Positions 35,327-44,252 of a stretch of DNA of 64,000 nucleotides are shown one piece after another. Both the position numbers and the translations under genes were made by a program. The notes below the pieces were generated by a model. That model made no database searches. It was not told the origin of the DNA and worked only from the letters and a program-made list of their open reading frames with translations. Position 1 is the first letter of the stretch, and each line of letters opens with the position of its first letter. The stretch is from UBA2287 sp964479665 (GTDB taxonomy: Bacteria > Bacteroidota > Bacteroidia > Bacteroidales > Tenuifilaceae): NCBI GenBank assembly GCA_964479665.1, contig CAYZNN010000018.1, positions 9,255 through 73,254 on the forward strand. The letters are read 5' to 3'.

Positions 35327-36013
35327 TTACAATTTAGCAAACTCGTGCCAAAGGGTGTCGTTGGGCGTTGGAGCAACTATTCGAATAGCTTCGTCTGTAA
35401 CAGGGTGAATGAATTCGAGCATACGCGAATGGAGCGAAATTCCTCCTCCCGTATTTGATCGTGGGGCTCCGTACTTCAAATCGCCTTTAATGGGTAAACC
35501 TATAACCGCCAGCTGTGCTCTGATTTGGTGATGCCTACCCGTGTGCAAGTCGATTTCGAGAAAGTAGTACCTTTCGCTTTTGCCAACCAACCTATACGTA
35601 AGTGAAGCTTCCTTGGTGCCCGGCTTGTGCTCGTTGTAGGCGTACGAACGGTTTTTATGCGGATTTCGAAGAATATGGTGTTTAAGAGTATCTGTTTCTT
35701 TAGGAGGCATATTTCCAACTATGGCCCAATATAACTTTTTTACCTTCCCATTGCGAAACAGCTCGTTCATTCTGCTCAAACCCTTGCTGGTTTTTGCCAT
35801 TAGAACAACTCCGCTTACTGGCCGGTCGATTCTATGAATAACCTCAACAAATACGTTTCCGGGTTTATTGTCGCGAACTTTTATGTACTGCTTCACCTTA
35901 TCAATCAGGGGTTCATCGCCTGTTTCGTCGCTTTGAACAATATCGCTGGCCAATTTATTTATGGCAATAAGGTGATTATCTTCGTAAAGCACCCGAAGTG
36001 CAAGATCGTCCAT
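35327..36013 (-). CDS. RluA-family pseudouridine synthase
   Basis: 228 residues with no S4 domain. The catalytic Asp lies in EVIHRIDRPVSGVVLMAKTS. Other family motifs are VLYEDNHLIAINKLASDIVQ, YWAIVGNMPP, EIDLHTGRHHQIRAQLAVIG and LHSRMLEF. It isomerises uridine in rRNA or tRNA; the target site cannot be read from the sequence. It lies 13 bp downstream of panB and is probably cotranscribed with it. Confidence 0.92.
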   Translation of the reverse strand: MDDLALRVLYEDNHLIAINKLASDIVQSDETGDEPLIDKVKQYIKVRDNKPGNVFVEVIHRIDRPVSGVVLMAKTSKGLSRMNELFRNGKVKKLYWAIVGNMPPKETDTLKHHILRNPHKNRSYAYNEHKPGTKEASLTYRLVGKSERYYFLEIDLHTGRHHQIRAQLAVIGLPIKGDLKYGAPRSNTGGGISLHSRMLEFIHPVTDEAIRIVAPTPNDTLWHEFAKL

Positions 36014-36026
36014 TTTTTTATTTTAT

Positions 36027-36842
36027 TTAGTACTGCTCCCTTTCATTGGGGAAGTCGAGTTTTTTTACATCTCCAATGTAAGTTTGGAAAGCTCCAAGCA
36101 TCTCGGCATAGAGATTATGGTAGCGACGCAGGAAGCGAGGAGAAAATTCTTGAGTAATTCCAAGCATATCGTGGGTTACAAGCACTTGCCCATCGACTCC
36201 GGGGCCAGCACCAATACCAATTACAGGTATTTTTAGTTCGCTTGCAACCTGCGACCCCAATTTGGCTGGAATTTTTTCGAGAACAATTGAAAAACAACCG
36301 GTATTTTGTAGAATATGTGCATCCTCAACCAGTTTAAGGGCCTCCTCCTCGTCGCGTGCACGAACAACATAAGTTCCAAACTTATGAATAGATTGTGGAG
36401 TAAGACCCAGATGCCCCATAACAGGAATTCCTGCAGAAAGAATGCGTACTATGGAATCGACTATTTCTCTCCCACCCTCCAGTTTCAATGCATCGGCACC
36501 AGTCTCCTTCATAATCCGTATAGCAGAATTGAGGGCTAATTTGGAGTTCCCTTGGTAGGTACCAAATGGCATATCTACAACCACAAGGGCCCTCTTCACA
36601 CCGCGAACTACCGATTGTGCATGGTAAATCATCTGATCTAAAGTTATGGGTAGTGTCGACTCATGACCAGCCATCACATTGGATGCCGAATCGCCAACCA
36701 AAATAATGTCTACTCCCGCTGCATCGAGAATACGAGCCATGGAGTAATCGTAACCGGTAAGCATGGCTATTTTCTCGCCCCGAAGTTTCATTTCATGCAA
36801 CACATGCGTGGTTACTACTTTTGCCTTGCTTTCTGTTGACAT
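36027..36842 (-). CDS. panB: 3-methyl-2-oxobutanoate hydroxymethyltransferase
   Basis: 271 residues, the normal size. Motifs are MLTGYDYSMARILDAAGVD, LVGDSASNVMAGHESTLPIT, VVVDMPFGTYQGN, VMGHLGLTPQSIHKFG and the terminal IGIGAGPGVDGQVLV with HDMLGI. It transfers a hydroxymethyl group from methylene-tetrahydrofolate to ketoisovalerate to give ketopantoate, the first committed step to pantothenate and CoA. It has its own consensus promoter at 36863-36892. Confidence 0.96.
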   Translation of the reverse strand: MSTESKAKVVTTHVLHEMKLRGEKIAMLTGYDYSMARILDAAGVDIILVGDSASNVMAGHESTLPITLDQMIYHAQSVVRGVKRALVVVDMPFGTYQGNSKLALNSAIRIMKETGADALKLEGGREIVDSIVRILSAGIPVMGHLGLTPQSIHKFGTYVVRARDEEEALKLVEDAHILQNTGCFSIVLEKIPAKLGSQVASELKIPVIGIGAGPGVDGQVLVTHDMLGITQEFSPRFLRRYHNLYAEMLGAFQTYIGDVKKLDFPNEREQY

Positions 36843-36862
36843 ATCGATTAGGTTTTATGGGC

Positions 36863-36892
36863 CAAAGCTACAAAATATTAACTGAATGCAAA
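36863..36892 (-). promoter_or_regulatory. Promoter of panB
   Basis: On the minus strand: TTTG (36889-36892), an 18-bp spacer, TAGCTTTG (36863-36870), 20 bp before the panB start. Confidence 0.65.
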
Positions 36893-37176
36893 CGGAAAGC
36901 ATGCCTATCTTTCGTTTTACTTTTACACTTCATCTCCTTTGTCATACTGAAAGCACTTCCTACAGACGATTTGTCAGTCCGAAAATTATTAAATAAAATA
37001 CTGAAAACATGATATATACGCGAAACAGGCAATAATTAACTTTTTTAATTTTTATTTTCACTTTCCCTTAGAGTGCCATATTATCATAAAAAACGCTCAA
37101 AAAACTCAATGGCATAAAGATTGAAAAAGGAAGCCCGACACATAAAGTAAAGAACCAAAATAAACTATACATTACA
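36893..37176. other. dnaK upstream region
   Basis: 284 bp with no gene. It is very A/T-rich. I find no full CIRCE element (only one GAGTGC half-site near 37072) and no convincing TAnnTTTG box, so the heat-shock control of dnaK cannot be read here. Confidence 0.5.
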
Positions 37177-39084
37177 ATGGCTAAAATTATTGGAATAGAC
37201 TTGGGAACTACCAATTCGTGCGTTTCGGTTATGGAAGGAAACGAACCAGTGGTAATACCCAACAGCGAGGGGAAACGCACAACCCCCTCAATTGTAGCAT
37301 TTGTTGAAAATGGTGAACGTAAGGTTGGCGACCCTGCAAAACGTCAGTCCATTACCAACCCTACTAAAACCGTTTACTCCATTAAGCGATTCATGGGCGA
37401 AACCTTCGACAAGGTGACAAAGGAGGTTGAGCGCGTTCCCTACAAAGTTATTAAGGGCGATAACAATACACCCCGCGTTGTTATTGACGATCGTAAATTT
37501 ACACCCCAAGAAATATCGGCAATGGTTCTTCAGAAAATGAAGAAAACCGCCGAAGATTTTCTTGGCCAGGAGGTTACCGAGGCGGTAATTACCGTTCCGG
37601 CCTACTTTAGCGACTCTCAGCGCCAAGCCACCAAGGAAGCAGGTGAAATTGCTGGTTTAAAGGTTCGCCGTATTATTAACGAACCTACGGCTGCCGCTTT
37701 GGCATACGGCCTCGATAAAAAATCGAAGGATATAAAGGTAGCAGTATTCGACCTGGGAGGTGGAACATTCGATATTTCTATTCTCGAACTGGGCGATGGC
37801 GTTTTCGAAGTTAAATCGACCAATGGTGATACCCACTTGGGCGGCGACGATTTCGATCAGATAATTATTAACTGGTTGGCCGAGGAATTCAAAAAGGACG
37901 AGGGAATCGACCTACGCAAAGACCCCATGGCGCTCCAACGCCTGAAGGAGGCTGCCGAAAAGGCCAAAATTGAACTTTCGAGTTCAACCCAAACCGAAAT
38001 TAACCTACCTTACATAATGCCTGTGGATGGAATTCCTAAGCACCTGGTTCGTACTCTTACAAGGGCCCAATTCGAAAAACTTTCCGATTCGCTCATTCAA
38101 GCTACCATAGAACCTTGCAGGAAAGCACTTAAGGATGCAGGCCTTCAGGCATCGGATGTCGACGAGGTAATACTTGTAGGCGGATCAACCCGTATACCTG
38201 CAATTCAACAGGTAGTTGAGAAATTTTTTGGCCGTACTCCCAGCAAGGGTGTAAACCCCGATGAGGTTGTGGCCGTAGGTGCTGCCATTCAGGGAGGCGT
38301 TCTCACCGGCGAAGTGAAGGACATATTGCTGCTCGACGTAACTCCGCTCTCGTTGGGGATTGAAACGATGGGCGGTGTTTTCACAAAATTAATCGATGCC
38401 AACACAACCATTCCTACACGTAAAAGTGAAACATTTACTACTGCATCAGATAGTCAACCCTCGGTTGAAATTCATATTCTTCAGGGCGAGCGCCAAATGG
38501 CCAAGGACAATAAGACCATCGGGCGTTTCCACCTCGACGGTATTCCACCTGCCCCCCGAGGAGTTCCTCAAATTGAAGTAACTTTCGATATCGATGCCAA
38601 CGGAATCCTCCACGTTTCGGCTAAGGATAAGGGTACTGGCAAGGAGCAGCGAATTCGGATTGAAGCTACCACCGGGCTTACCGACGATGAAATTAAGCGA
38701 ATGCGCGATGAGGCCAAAGCCAACGAGGAGGCCGACAAAGCTGCACGCGAAAAGGTTGATAAGTTGAATGCTGCCGACAGCATGGTTTTCAATACTGAAA
38801 AGCAGCTGAAAGAGTTTGGCGACAAGATTCCGGCCGATAAGAAAAGTGCCATTGAAGGAGCTCTCGCTAAGCTGAAGGATGCTCACCAAAAGCAAGACAT
38901 ACCTGCTATTGATGCTGCCATGGCCGAATTGAACACCGCCTGGCAAGCAGCTTCTGAAGAGCTTTATAAGGCGCAGCAGGGCCAGCAAGGGCAGCAACAA
39001 CCTCAGGGAGAGCCTAGCGGCAATTCCCAATCGGGTAAGCCCGAAAAGGAAGTAACCGATGTGGATTTTGAAGAAGTAAAGTAA
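37177..39084 (+). CDS. dnaK: Chaperone DnaK (Hsp70)
   Basis: 635 residues. The ATPase domain occupies about 1-380: IIGIDLGTTNSCVSVMEG, AVITVPAYFSDSQRQATKEA, AVFDLGGGTFDISILELG, EVILVGGSTRIPAIQQVVE. The substrate-binding domain follows (DVTPLSLGIETMGGVFTKLI), then a helical lid, a Gln/Gly-rich linker and the end DVDFEEVK. It folds proteins with DnaJ and GrpE, neither of which is encoded nearby. A strong terminator follows at 39116, so it is transcribed alone. Confidence 0.98.
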   Translation: MAKIIGIDLGTTNSCVSVMEGNEPVVIPNSEGKRTTPSIVAFVENGERKVGDPAKRQSITNPTKTVYSIKRFMGETFDKVTKEVERVPYKVIKGDNNTPRVVIDDRKFTPQEISAMVLQKMKKTAEDFLGQEVTEAVITVPAYFSDSQRQATKEAGEIAGLKVRRIINEPTAAALAYGLDKKSKDIKVAVFDLGGGTFDISILELGDGVFEVKSTNGDTHLGGDDFDQIIINWLAEEFKKDEGIDLRKDPMALQRLKEAAEKAKIELSSSTQTEINLPYIMPVDGIPKHLVRTLTRAQFEKLSDSLIQATIEPCRKALKDAGLQASDVDEVILVGGSTRIPAIQQVVEKFFGRTPSKGVNPDEVVAVGAAIQGGVLTGEVKDILLLDVTPLSLGIETMGGVFTKLIDANTTIPTRKSETFTTASDSQPSVEIHILQGERQMAKDNKTIGRFHLDGIPPAPRGVPQIEVTFDIDANGILHVSAKDKGTGKEQRIRIEATTGLTDDEIKRMRDEAKANEEADKAAREKVDKLNAADSMVFNTEKQLKEFGDKIPADKKSAIEGALAKLKDAHQKQDIPAIDAAMAELNTAWQAASEELYKAQQGQQGQQQPQGEPSGNSQSGKPEKEVTDVDFEEVK

Positions 39085-39115
39085 GCTCCTATCAAAACCA
39101 TCATATACTTCACCT

Positions 39116-39142
39116 AGCCCCCGAAAGGGGGCTTTATTTTTT
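39116..39142 (+). terminator. Rho-independent terminator of dnaK
   Basis: The stem AGCCCCC/GGGGGCT with a GAAA tetraloop is followed by TTATTTTTT. The U-tract overlaps the -33 box of the next gene's promoter. Confidence 0.9.
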
Positions 39143-39170
39143 GTAGGGCCAAAACAATTTTCTAGGTTTG
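39140..39170 (+). promoter_or_regulatory. Promoter of the MORN-repeat gene
   Basis: TTTG (39140-39143), exactly 19 bp, then TAGGTTTG (39163-39170): a perfect Bacteroidota promoter. The start codon lies 41 bp downstream. Confidence 0.75.
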
Positions 39171-39211
39171 CATAATGTTTGTATAAACAGAAAACAACCA
39201 AATAACATTCA

Positions 39212-40009
39212 ATGGTTAAACTATCATTTACATGCCTATTGCTTTGCATATGCCTGCAAACCATGGCGCAACCCACCGATACGCTCTGGAACCAAACCGA
39301 TAACTTGAACCGCAAACAGGGGCATTGGAGAAAGTATTACAAAAATGGTAGCCTTGCTTACAAAGGATTTTTTAAGGACGATAAGCCACAGGGCAGCATG
39401 ATCCGCTACTACGATACCGGAAAAATGAGAGCAAAACTTCAATTTCAAATCAATAGCGACTCGGTATCAGCAATTTTCTTCTATAACAATGGAAAGGAAG
39501 CGGCCCGTGGCAAATTCTTTGGAACCCTAAAGGAAGGGAAATGGGAATACTTACAACAAAACGGTCAGGTGGCTTTCACCGAAACCTATAGCAAGGGTCA
39601 AAAGCATGGTTTGTTTGTTACCTACTACCCAACCGGCGAGGTTTACGAGGTTATAAAATGGGAAAATGGAGCAAAAGTAGGGCTTGCTATTACTTATTTT
39701 CCCAATGGGCTTTACAAATCGACTGTTACTTATGGCAATGGTATCGAAAATGGCCCTGTAGTTACTTACTACGAAGGGGGCAAGAAGCGACTTGAAGGGA
39801 ACTATTTGAATGGATTCAAGGATGGAGCCTGGGCACTCTTCTCGCCCGAAGGGAAAGCGCTAAGACAAATAGTTTACAAAAAGGGCAAAGCCAACAACGA
39901 GGACGACCTTCTAAAGGCCGAAACCAGCGAACTTGAAATGCAACTTCGCAACGCAGGGCGTATAGGCGAGCCCGAAATGGATGACTTTGTTCGACGAATG
40001 GGTCTATAA
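39212..40009 (+). CDS. Secreted MORN/YwqK-type repeat protein
   Basis: 265 residues with a signal peptide (LSFTCLLLCICLQTMAQ). The rest is a ladder of about eight MORN-like repeats, each of the type GxWxxYYxNGxLxYKGxF: HWRKYYKNGSLAYKGFFKDD, RYYDTGKMRAKLQF, TYYPTGEVYEVIKWENGAKV, TYYEGGKKRLEGNYLNG. Databases often label this family a YwqK antitoxin, but nothing here suggests a toxin pair. It is probably periplasmic or surface-associated, with unknown function. Confidence 0.85.
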   Translation: MVKLSFTCLLLCICLQTMAQPTDTLWNQTDNLNRKQGHWRKYYKNGSLAYKGFFKDDKPQGSMIRYYDTGKMRAKLQFQINSDSVSAIFFYNNGKEAARGKFFGTLKEGKWEYLQQNGQVAFTETYSKGQKHGLFVTYYPTGEVYEVIKWENGAKVGLAITYFPNGLYKSTVTYGNGIENGPVVTYYEGGKKRLEGNYLNGFKDGAWALFSPEGKALRQIVYKKGKANNEDDLLKAETSELEMQLRNAGRIGEPEMDDFVRRMGL

Positions 40010-40016
40010 CAAAAAA

Positions 40017-40033
40017 CCTCTCTTACCGAGAGG
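40017..40033. terminator. Bidirectional terminator between MORN gene and gapdh
   Basis: The stem CCTCTC/GAGAGG has A-rich sequence on the left and T-rich sequence on the right. It can stop transcription from both convergent genes. Confidence 0.8.
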
Positions 40034-40054
40034 CTTTTTGTTACGTTTAAACTT

Positions 40055-41062
40055 CTACTTAAACAGCATAGGAACCAGGTCAACCACGCGGCAGGAGTAG
40101 CCCCACTCATTGTCGTACCAGGCCAGTATTTTAACCATGTTACCCATTACCATGGTGCTGTCGGCATCGAAAATGGAGCTGTGCGAATTGTGAACAATGT
40201 CGATTGAAACAATAGGGTCCTCGGTGTATTCCACAATGCCCTTCATGGGGCCTTCGGCCGCTTTTTTCACAGCAGCATTTACTTCCTCCTTGGTTACATC
40301 CCTTTTCAGGAACGCTACAAAGTCGACCAGCGAACCGGTTGGGGTTGGAACGCGAACTGCTAAACCATCGAGTTTGCCTTTGAGCTCGGGAATTACTTTA
40401 CCTACCGACTTGGCAGCACCGGTAGTAGTAGGAATCATTGATACAGCAGCTGAACGGGCTCGGCGAAGGTCGCTATGGGGTGCATCGAGAATGCGTTGGT
40501 CGTTGGTGTATGCATGTATGGTATTCATGAAACCCTTTTCTAACCCGAAATTATCGTGCAGAATTTTTACAATGGGTGCTAGGCAGTTAGTGGTACAGCT
40601 GGCATTCGAAACGCACTTGTCTTCAGGTTTCAAATCGCTATCGTTAACGCCCAACACAATCATGCGGTCAATTTCATCCTTGGAGGGTACGCAAAGGATA
40701 ACCTTTTTGGCACCATTCTTAATATGATCTCCATAACCACCCTTTTCGCTTTCGCGTTTGGTGAAAATTCCGGTCGACTCAACTACCACATCGGGTGTAA
40801 CTACCCATTTAATATTTAACGGGCTCCGCTCAGCATGAACAGGGTACTTGGTACCATTAACAATTATGTTCTGTGCATCGTAAGAAACGTTTCCGTTGAA
40901 CTTGCCCTGGGTCGAATCGTACTTCAGCAGGTGAGCAAGGGTTTTGGTATCGGTGAGGTCATTAATTCCAACAACCTCCATTTCGGGACGCTCCAACGCA
41001 ATTTTGAATACGTTGCGGCCAATTCGTCCAAAGCCATTGATTGCAACCTTAATCTTTGCCAT
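40055..41062 (-). CDS. gap: Glyceraldehyde-3-phosphate dehydrogenase, type I
   Basis: 335 residues. The NAD-binding start is VAINGFGRIGRNVFKIAL. The catalytic Cys lies in SNASCTTNCLAPIVKILHDN. Other family blocks are TIHAYTNDQRILDAPHSDLR, RARSAAVSMIPTTTGAAKS, LAVRVPTPTGSLVDF and WYDNEWGYSCRVVDL. It oxidises glyceraldehyde-3-phosphate to 1,3-bisphosphoglycerate in glycolysis. It is monocistronic, between a shared terminator and its own -7 box. Confidence 0.97.
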   Translation of the reverse strand: MAKIKVAINGFGRIGRNVFKIALERPEMEVVGINDLTDTKTLAHLLKYDSTQGKFNGNVSYDAQNIIVNGTKYPVHAERSPLNIKWVVTPDVVVESTGIFTKRESEKGGYGDHIKNGAKKVILCVPSKDEIDRMIVLGVNDSDLKPEDKCVSNASCTTNCLAPIVKILHDNFGLEKGFMNTIHAYTNDQRILDAPHSDLRRARSAAVSMIPTTTGAAKSVGKVIPELKGKLDGLAVRVPTPTGSLVDFVAFLKRDVTKEEVNAAVKKAAEGPMKGIVEYTEDPIVSIDIVHNSHSSIFDADSTMVMGNMVKILAWYDNEWGYSCRVVDLVPMLFK

Positions 41063-41114
41063 AGTTATTTATTTTAGATTTGAAAACTGTTTGTTTTAAA
41101 CTGAAAATCCACTT

Positions 41115-41122
41115 CAAAGGTA
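41115..41122 (-). promoter_or_regulatory. -7 box of gapdh (TACCTTTG)
   Basis: CAAAGGTA on the plus strand reads TACCTTTG on the minus strand, 52 bp before the gapdh start. No clear -33 box is seen. Confidence 0.5.
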
Positions 41123-41222
41123 GCTATTTAAACCGAATTTAAACTAAATATGCCCTCAAGCATCGACCGAAAAAACCGAAAACGGTTGCTTCCAAAACCC
41201 ATAGCAATTTGAGTACATTTAG

Positions 41223-41230
41223 TACCTTTG
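41223..41230 (+). promoter_or_regulatory. -7 box of the ABC-F gene (TACCTTTG)
   Basis: It matches TAnnTTTG, 19 bp before the ATG at 41250. No -33 box at standard spacing is seen, so the leader would be only about 13 nt. Confidence 0.45.
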
Positions 41231-41249
41231 GAGGGCAAAAAAATTTGAA

Positions 41250-43208
41250 ATGGTTTCTCTCAATCAGGTTACGGTAACCTTTGGCGGTTTCGATTTGTTT
41301 CGCAACGTGAGTTTCAATATTTCTCCCCGCGAAAGAATTGGATTGGTTGGCAAGAATGGTGCTGGTAAAACTACTCTTCTTCGTATAATTGTGGGTCAGG
41401 TCGCCCCAACTTCGGGCTTTGTGGGCATCCCAAAGGATACAAAGATAGGCTACCTGCCCCAGCAAATGGATGTTGCCAACAGCCGAAACGTATTGGATGA
41501 AACAATGCAGGCCTTTAGCGAAACGCTCGATCTTGCCCGTGAAATGGAGCAGCTTTCGACTGAAATGGCGCACCGTACCGATTACCATTCCGAAAGCTAT
41601 ATATCCCTCATTGAAAAATTGGCCGAGAAAACCGACCGATTCAACCTGTTTGGCGGTAAAAACCTTGAGGCGCAAGCCGAGGTTGCGTTGCAGGGATTGG
41701 GCTTTAAACGAACCGACTTTTCTCGCCCAACCCACGAGTTCAGTGGAGGTTGGCGCATGCGCATTGAACTGGCCAAAATTTTGCTGCGCAAGCCCGATGT
41801 GCTCCTTCTCGACGAGCCCACCAACCACCTCGACATTGAATCGATTCAATGGCTCGAGGAATACCTAAAAACTTTTCCGGGTTCTGTTGTACTCATTTCG
41901 CACGACAGAGCCTTTCTCGACAATATAACCGAACGTACAGTTGAACTATCGCTAGGAAAAGCTTTCGACTACCGAGTTGCCTATTCCAAGTACGTTGTGC
42001 TCCGAAGCGAGCGCCGCGAGCAGCAGCTGGCTGCCTACCGGAATCAGCAGAAGCAAATTGACGACACCATGGAGTTTGTAGAGCGTTTCCGCTACAAGGC
42101 CACCAAGGCCAACCAGGTGCAATCGAGATTGAAACAGCTCGATAAAATGGAAATTATTGAGGTTGACGACGAGGACCTATCGGCTCTTAACATCACGTTT
42201 CCGCCTGCTCCCCGCTCGGGCGAGGTGGCGGTAAAAATCGATGAGGTAGCGAAAAGTTACGGCAATCTCACGGTTTTTAGCAGAGCCAACATGGTTATTG
42301 AACGGGGCGAAAAGGTAGCTTTTGTAGGTCGAAACGGAGAAGGAAAAACTACTCTGAGCCGAATAATTATTGGCGAACTCGACCATACCGGAAAAATAAC
42401 CATTGGGCACAACGTGAGCATTGGGTACTTTGCCCAGAATCAGGACGAACTAATGAACCCAAACCATACGGTTCTGGAAACCATCGACAGGGTTGCAGTT
42501 GGCGATATACGCACTAAAATGCGCGATATACTTGGGGCTTTTCTTTTCCGTGGCGACGATGTGGACAAAAAGGTATCGGTACTTTCGGGGGGTGAACGAA
42601 ACCGGCTAGCTATGGTTAAGCTCATGCTGCAACCCTACAACCTGCTCGTTCTCGACGAGCCCACGAACCACCTCGATATGCGCTCAAAGGACATTCTTAA
42701 GAATGCCATCCGCAAATTCGAAGGAACTGTTATTGTGGTATCGCACGACCGAGAATTCCTCGATGGGCTGGTTTCGAAAGTTTACGAATTCCGCGATGGC
42801 AAAGTAAAGGAACACTTGGGTAGTATAAACGAATTTTTAATGCGTCGTAGGCTCGAAAACTTGAAAGCACTTGAGTTTCGGAAAGAAAATAGCCGCTCCC
42901 ATTCGGTGGAAAAAAGCAAAGCCGAAAGCAAGCAGCAATGGCTCGATCGCAAAGAGTTCGACAAGCAAGTACGTAAGGTTGAGGCAAATACAGAAAGGAC
43001 CGAGGCGGAAATACATGCGCTTGAAAAGCGCATTGAAACTATGGATGCCCTGTTGGCTTCGCCCGAGGGTTCGAAGGAAGCCGATGCCGATTTTTACATT
43101 CGCTATAATGAAATAAAAAAACAGCTGGTAACACTTATGGATCAATGGGAACAACTTTCGATGGAGGCAGAAGAACTGAAAGAGAAACGCAAGGAGATGG
43201 AAGGATAG
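41250..43208 (+). CDS. ABC-F family ATPase (ribosome-associated, EttA/Uup-like)
   Basis: 652 residues with two ABC domains and no membrane helices. The Walker A motifs are GLVGKNGAGKTTLLRI and AFVGRNGEGKTTLSRI. The signatures are FSGGWRMRIELAKILL and LSGGERNRLAMVKLML. The Walker B motifs are LLLDEPTNHLD and LVLDEPTNHLD. The inter-domain linker at about 235-310 is charged, and a C-terminal coiled coil occupies about 530-650, as in Uup. ABC-F proteins bind the ribosomal E site and ease translation stalls; some give antibiotic resistance. Nothing in the neighbourhood suggests resistance, so a housekeeping role is likely. Confidence 0.93.
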   Translation: MVSLNQVTVTFGGFDLFRNVSFNISPRERIGLVGKNGAGKTTLLRIIVGQVAPTSGFVGIPKDTKIGYLPQQMDVANSRNVLDETMQAFSETLDLAREMEQLSTEMAHRTDYHSESYISLIEKLAEKTDRFNLFGGKNLEAQAEVALQGLGFKRTDFSRPTHEFSGGWRMRIELAKILLRKPDVLLLDEPTNHLDIESIQWLEEYLKTFPGSVVLISHDRAFLDNITERTVELSLGKAFDYRVAYSKYVVLRSERREQQLAAYRNQQKQIDDTMEFVERFRYKATKANQVQSRLKQLDKMEIIEVDDEDLSALNITFPPAPRSGEVAVKIDEVAKSYGNLTVFSRANMVIERGEKVAFVGRNGEGKTTLSRIIIGELDHTGKITIGHNVSIGYFAQNQDELMNPNHTVLETIDRVAVGDIRTKMRDILGAFLFRGDDVDKKVSVLSGGERNRLAMVKLMLQPYNLLVLDEPTNHLDMRSKDILKNAIRKFEGTVIVVSHDREFLDGLVSKVYEFRDGKVKEHLGSINEFLMRRRLENLKALEFRKENSRSHSVEKSKAESKQQWLDRKEFDKQVRKVEANTERTEAEIHALEKRIETMDALLASPEGSKEADADFYIRYNEIKKQLVTLMDQWEQLSMEAEELKEKRKEMEG

Positions 43209-43388
43209 CGGGTTGGTTGTCGGTTAAGTTGTTCATTGATTGTTGATTGTTGAAAACAAACCTCAACCGTCTTCCAGTTTTGCACTTCGGTCTTCAATAG
43301 CTCAATAACCTAATAACTCAAAAACTGAATTACTCAATAACCCAATAATCAATAATCTAAGTACATTAGCACCACAGTTTCCTCTCAT
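43209..43388. repeat. Low-complexity intergenic region with degenerate CAATAACC-type repeats
   Basis: Between the ABC-F gene and rlmB, TTGATTGTTGATTGTTG is followed, from about 43300 to 43357, by short units of the kind CTCAATAACCTAATAACTC and ACTCAATAACCCAATAATC. The units are imperfect. There is no coding potential. Confidence 0.65.
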
Positions 43389-44123
43389 ATGAAACCTACA
43401 CGAAATAACGATACAATTTACGGAATTAGAGCTGTAATGGAGGCCCTAAATTCAGGCAAAGAGATAGATAAAGTTCTAATTAAGAGAGGTGTTGCAGGCG
43501 AGCTGGTTGGCGAGTTGCTCCAAATGCTCCGAGAGCATGGGGTAAACGTACATCAGGTTCCGGCAGAAAAGTTCAACGAGTTTGGAAATAGAAATCATCA
43601 GGGCGTAGTAGCCTACGTTACGCCTGTTGCGTTTTTTCCGTTCGAAGAGCTGATTGCACAGCTTTGGGAGCAAGGAAAGGACCCATTCCTAGTGATTCTC
43701 GACGGAGTTACCGATGTTCGGAACCTGGGTGCCATTGTACGAACTGCCGAATGCGCTGGAGCGCATGCCGTTATTTTTCCTGCTAAAGGCTCGGCTCGTA
43801 TTGGTTCCGATGCTGTAAAAACTTCGGCCGGGGCCATCCACCATCTGCCGCTTTGCCGGGTTGGAAGCCTCAAATCTACCATAAATTACCTTCGCAATTC
43901 GGGAATAAGGGTAGTTGCAGCCAGCGAAAAGGCATCGAAACTATACTCCGAAGTTGACTTAAAACCACCCATTGCCATTGTATTGGGCTCCGAGGATGTT
44001 GGCATTTCGGACGAGGTGCTGCGCCTTGCCGATGAGCTGGTAGCTATACCCATACGCGGCAAGGTTGGGTCGCTCAACGTTTCGGTTGCTGCCGGAATTC
44101 TGATTTTTGCGGTATTACGCTAA
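43389..44123 (+). CDS. rlmB: 23S rRNA 2'-O-ribose methyltransferase, TrmH/RlmB family
   Basis: 244 residues. The N-terminal substrate-binding domain (about 1-75) begins IYGIRAVMEALNSGKEIDKV. The SPOUT domain has the three family motifs: ILDGVTDVRNLGAIVRTAEC, AIVLGSEDVGISDEVL and IPIRGKVGSLNVSVAAGI. It methylates a ribose in 23S rRNA with S-adenosylmethionine. RlmB (G2251) is the best match by length and N-domain, though the closely related tRNA enzyme TrmH cannot be fully excluded. Confidence 0.88.
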   Translation: MKPTRNNDTIYGIRAVMEALNSGKEIDKVLIKRGVAGELVGELLQMLREHGVNVHQVPAEKFNEFGNRNHQGVVAYVTPVAFFPFEELIAQLWEQGKDPFLVILDGVTDVRNLGAIVRTAECAGAHAVIFPAKGSARIGSDAVKTSAGAIHHLPLCRVGSLKSTINYLRNSGIRVVAASEKASKLYSEVDLKPPIAIVLGSEDVGISDEVLRLADELVAIPIRGKVGSLNVSVAAGILIFAVLR

Positions 44124-44252
44124 AACTAACTATTTCGCACGAGGTTGCCCTGTTGAAACGCAACAACCACAAGACTGGATGCACCAATCGCAAATGCTTT
44201 TTGTAAATACAATTGAGGTTCCGGAAGCAGATAAGATTCTTACCATAAACCC

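Noticed and set aside
37060..37090. Possible CIRCE heat-shock operator before dnaK
   Set aside because: Only one GAGTGC half is present; the matching inverted half at 9-bp spacing is missing.
38446..39315. 289-residue open frame antisense to dnaK
   Set aside because: It is a mirror frame of a highly conserved, codon-biased gene; its translation has no family motif or start context.
39212..40009. YwqK-type antitoxin
   Set aside because: That is a database name for MORN-like repeats; no toxin gene is adjacent and the protein has a secretion signal.
41139..41849. 236-residue open frame antisense to the ABC-F gene
   Set aside because: It lies opposite a clear ABC-F coding region and shows no independent protein features.
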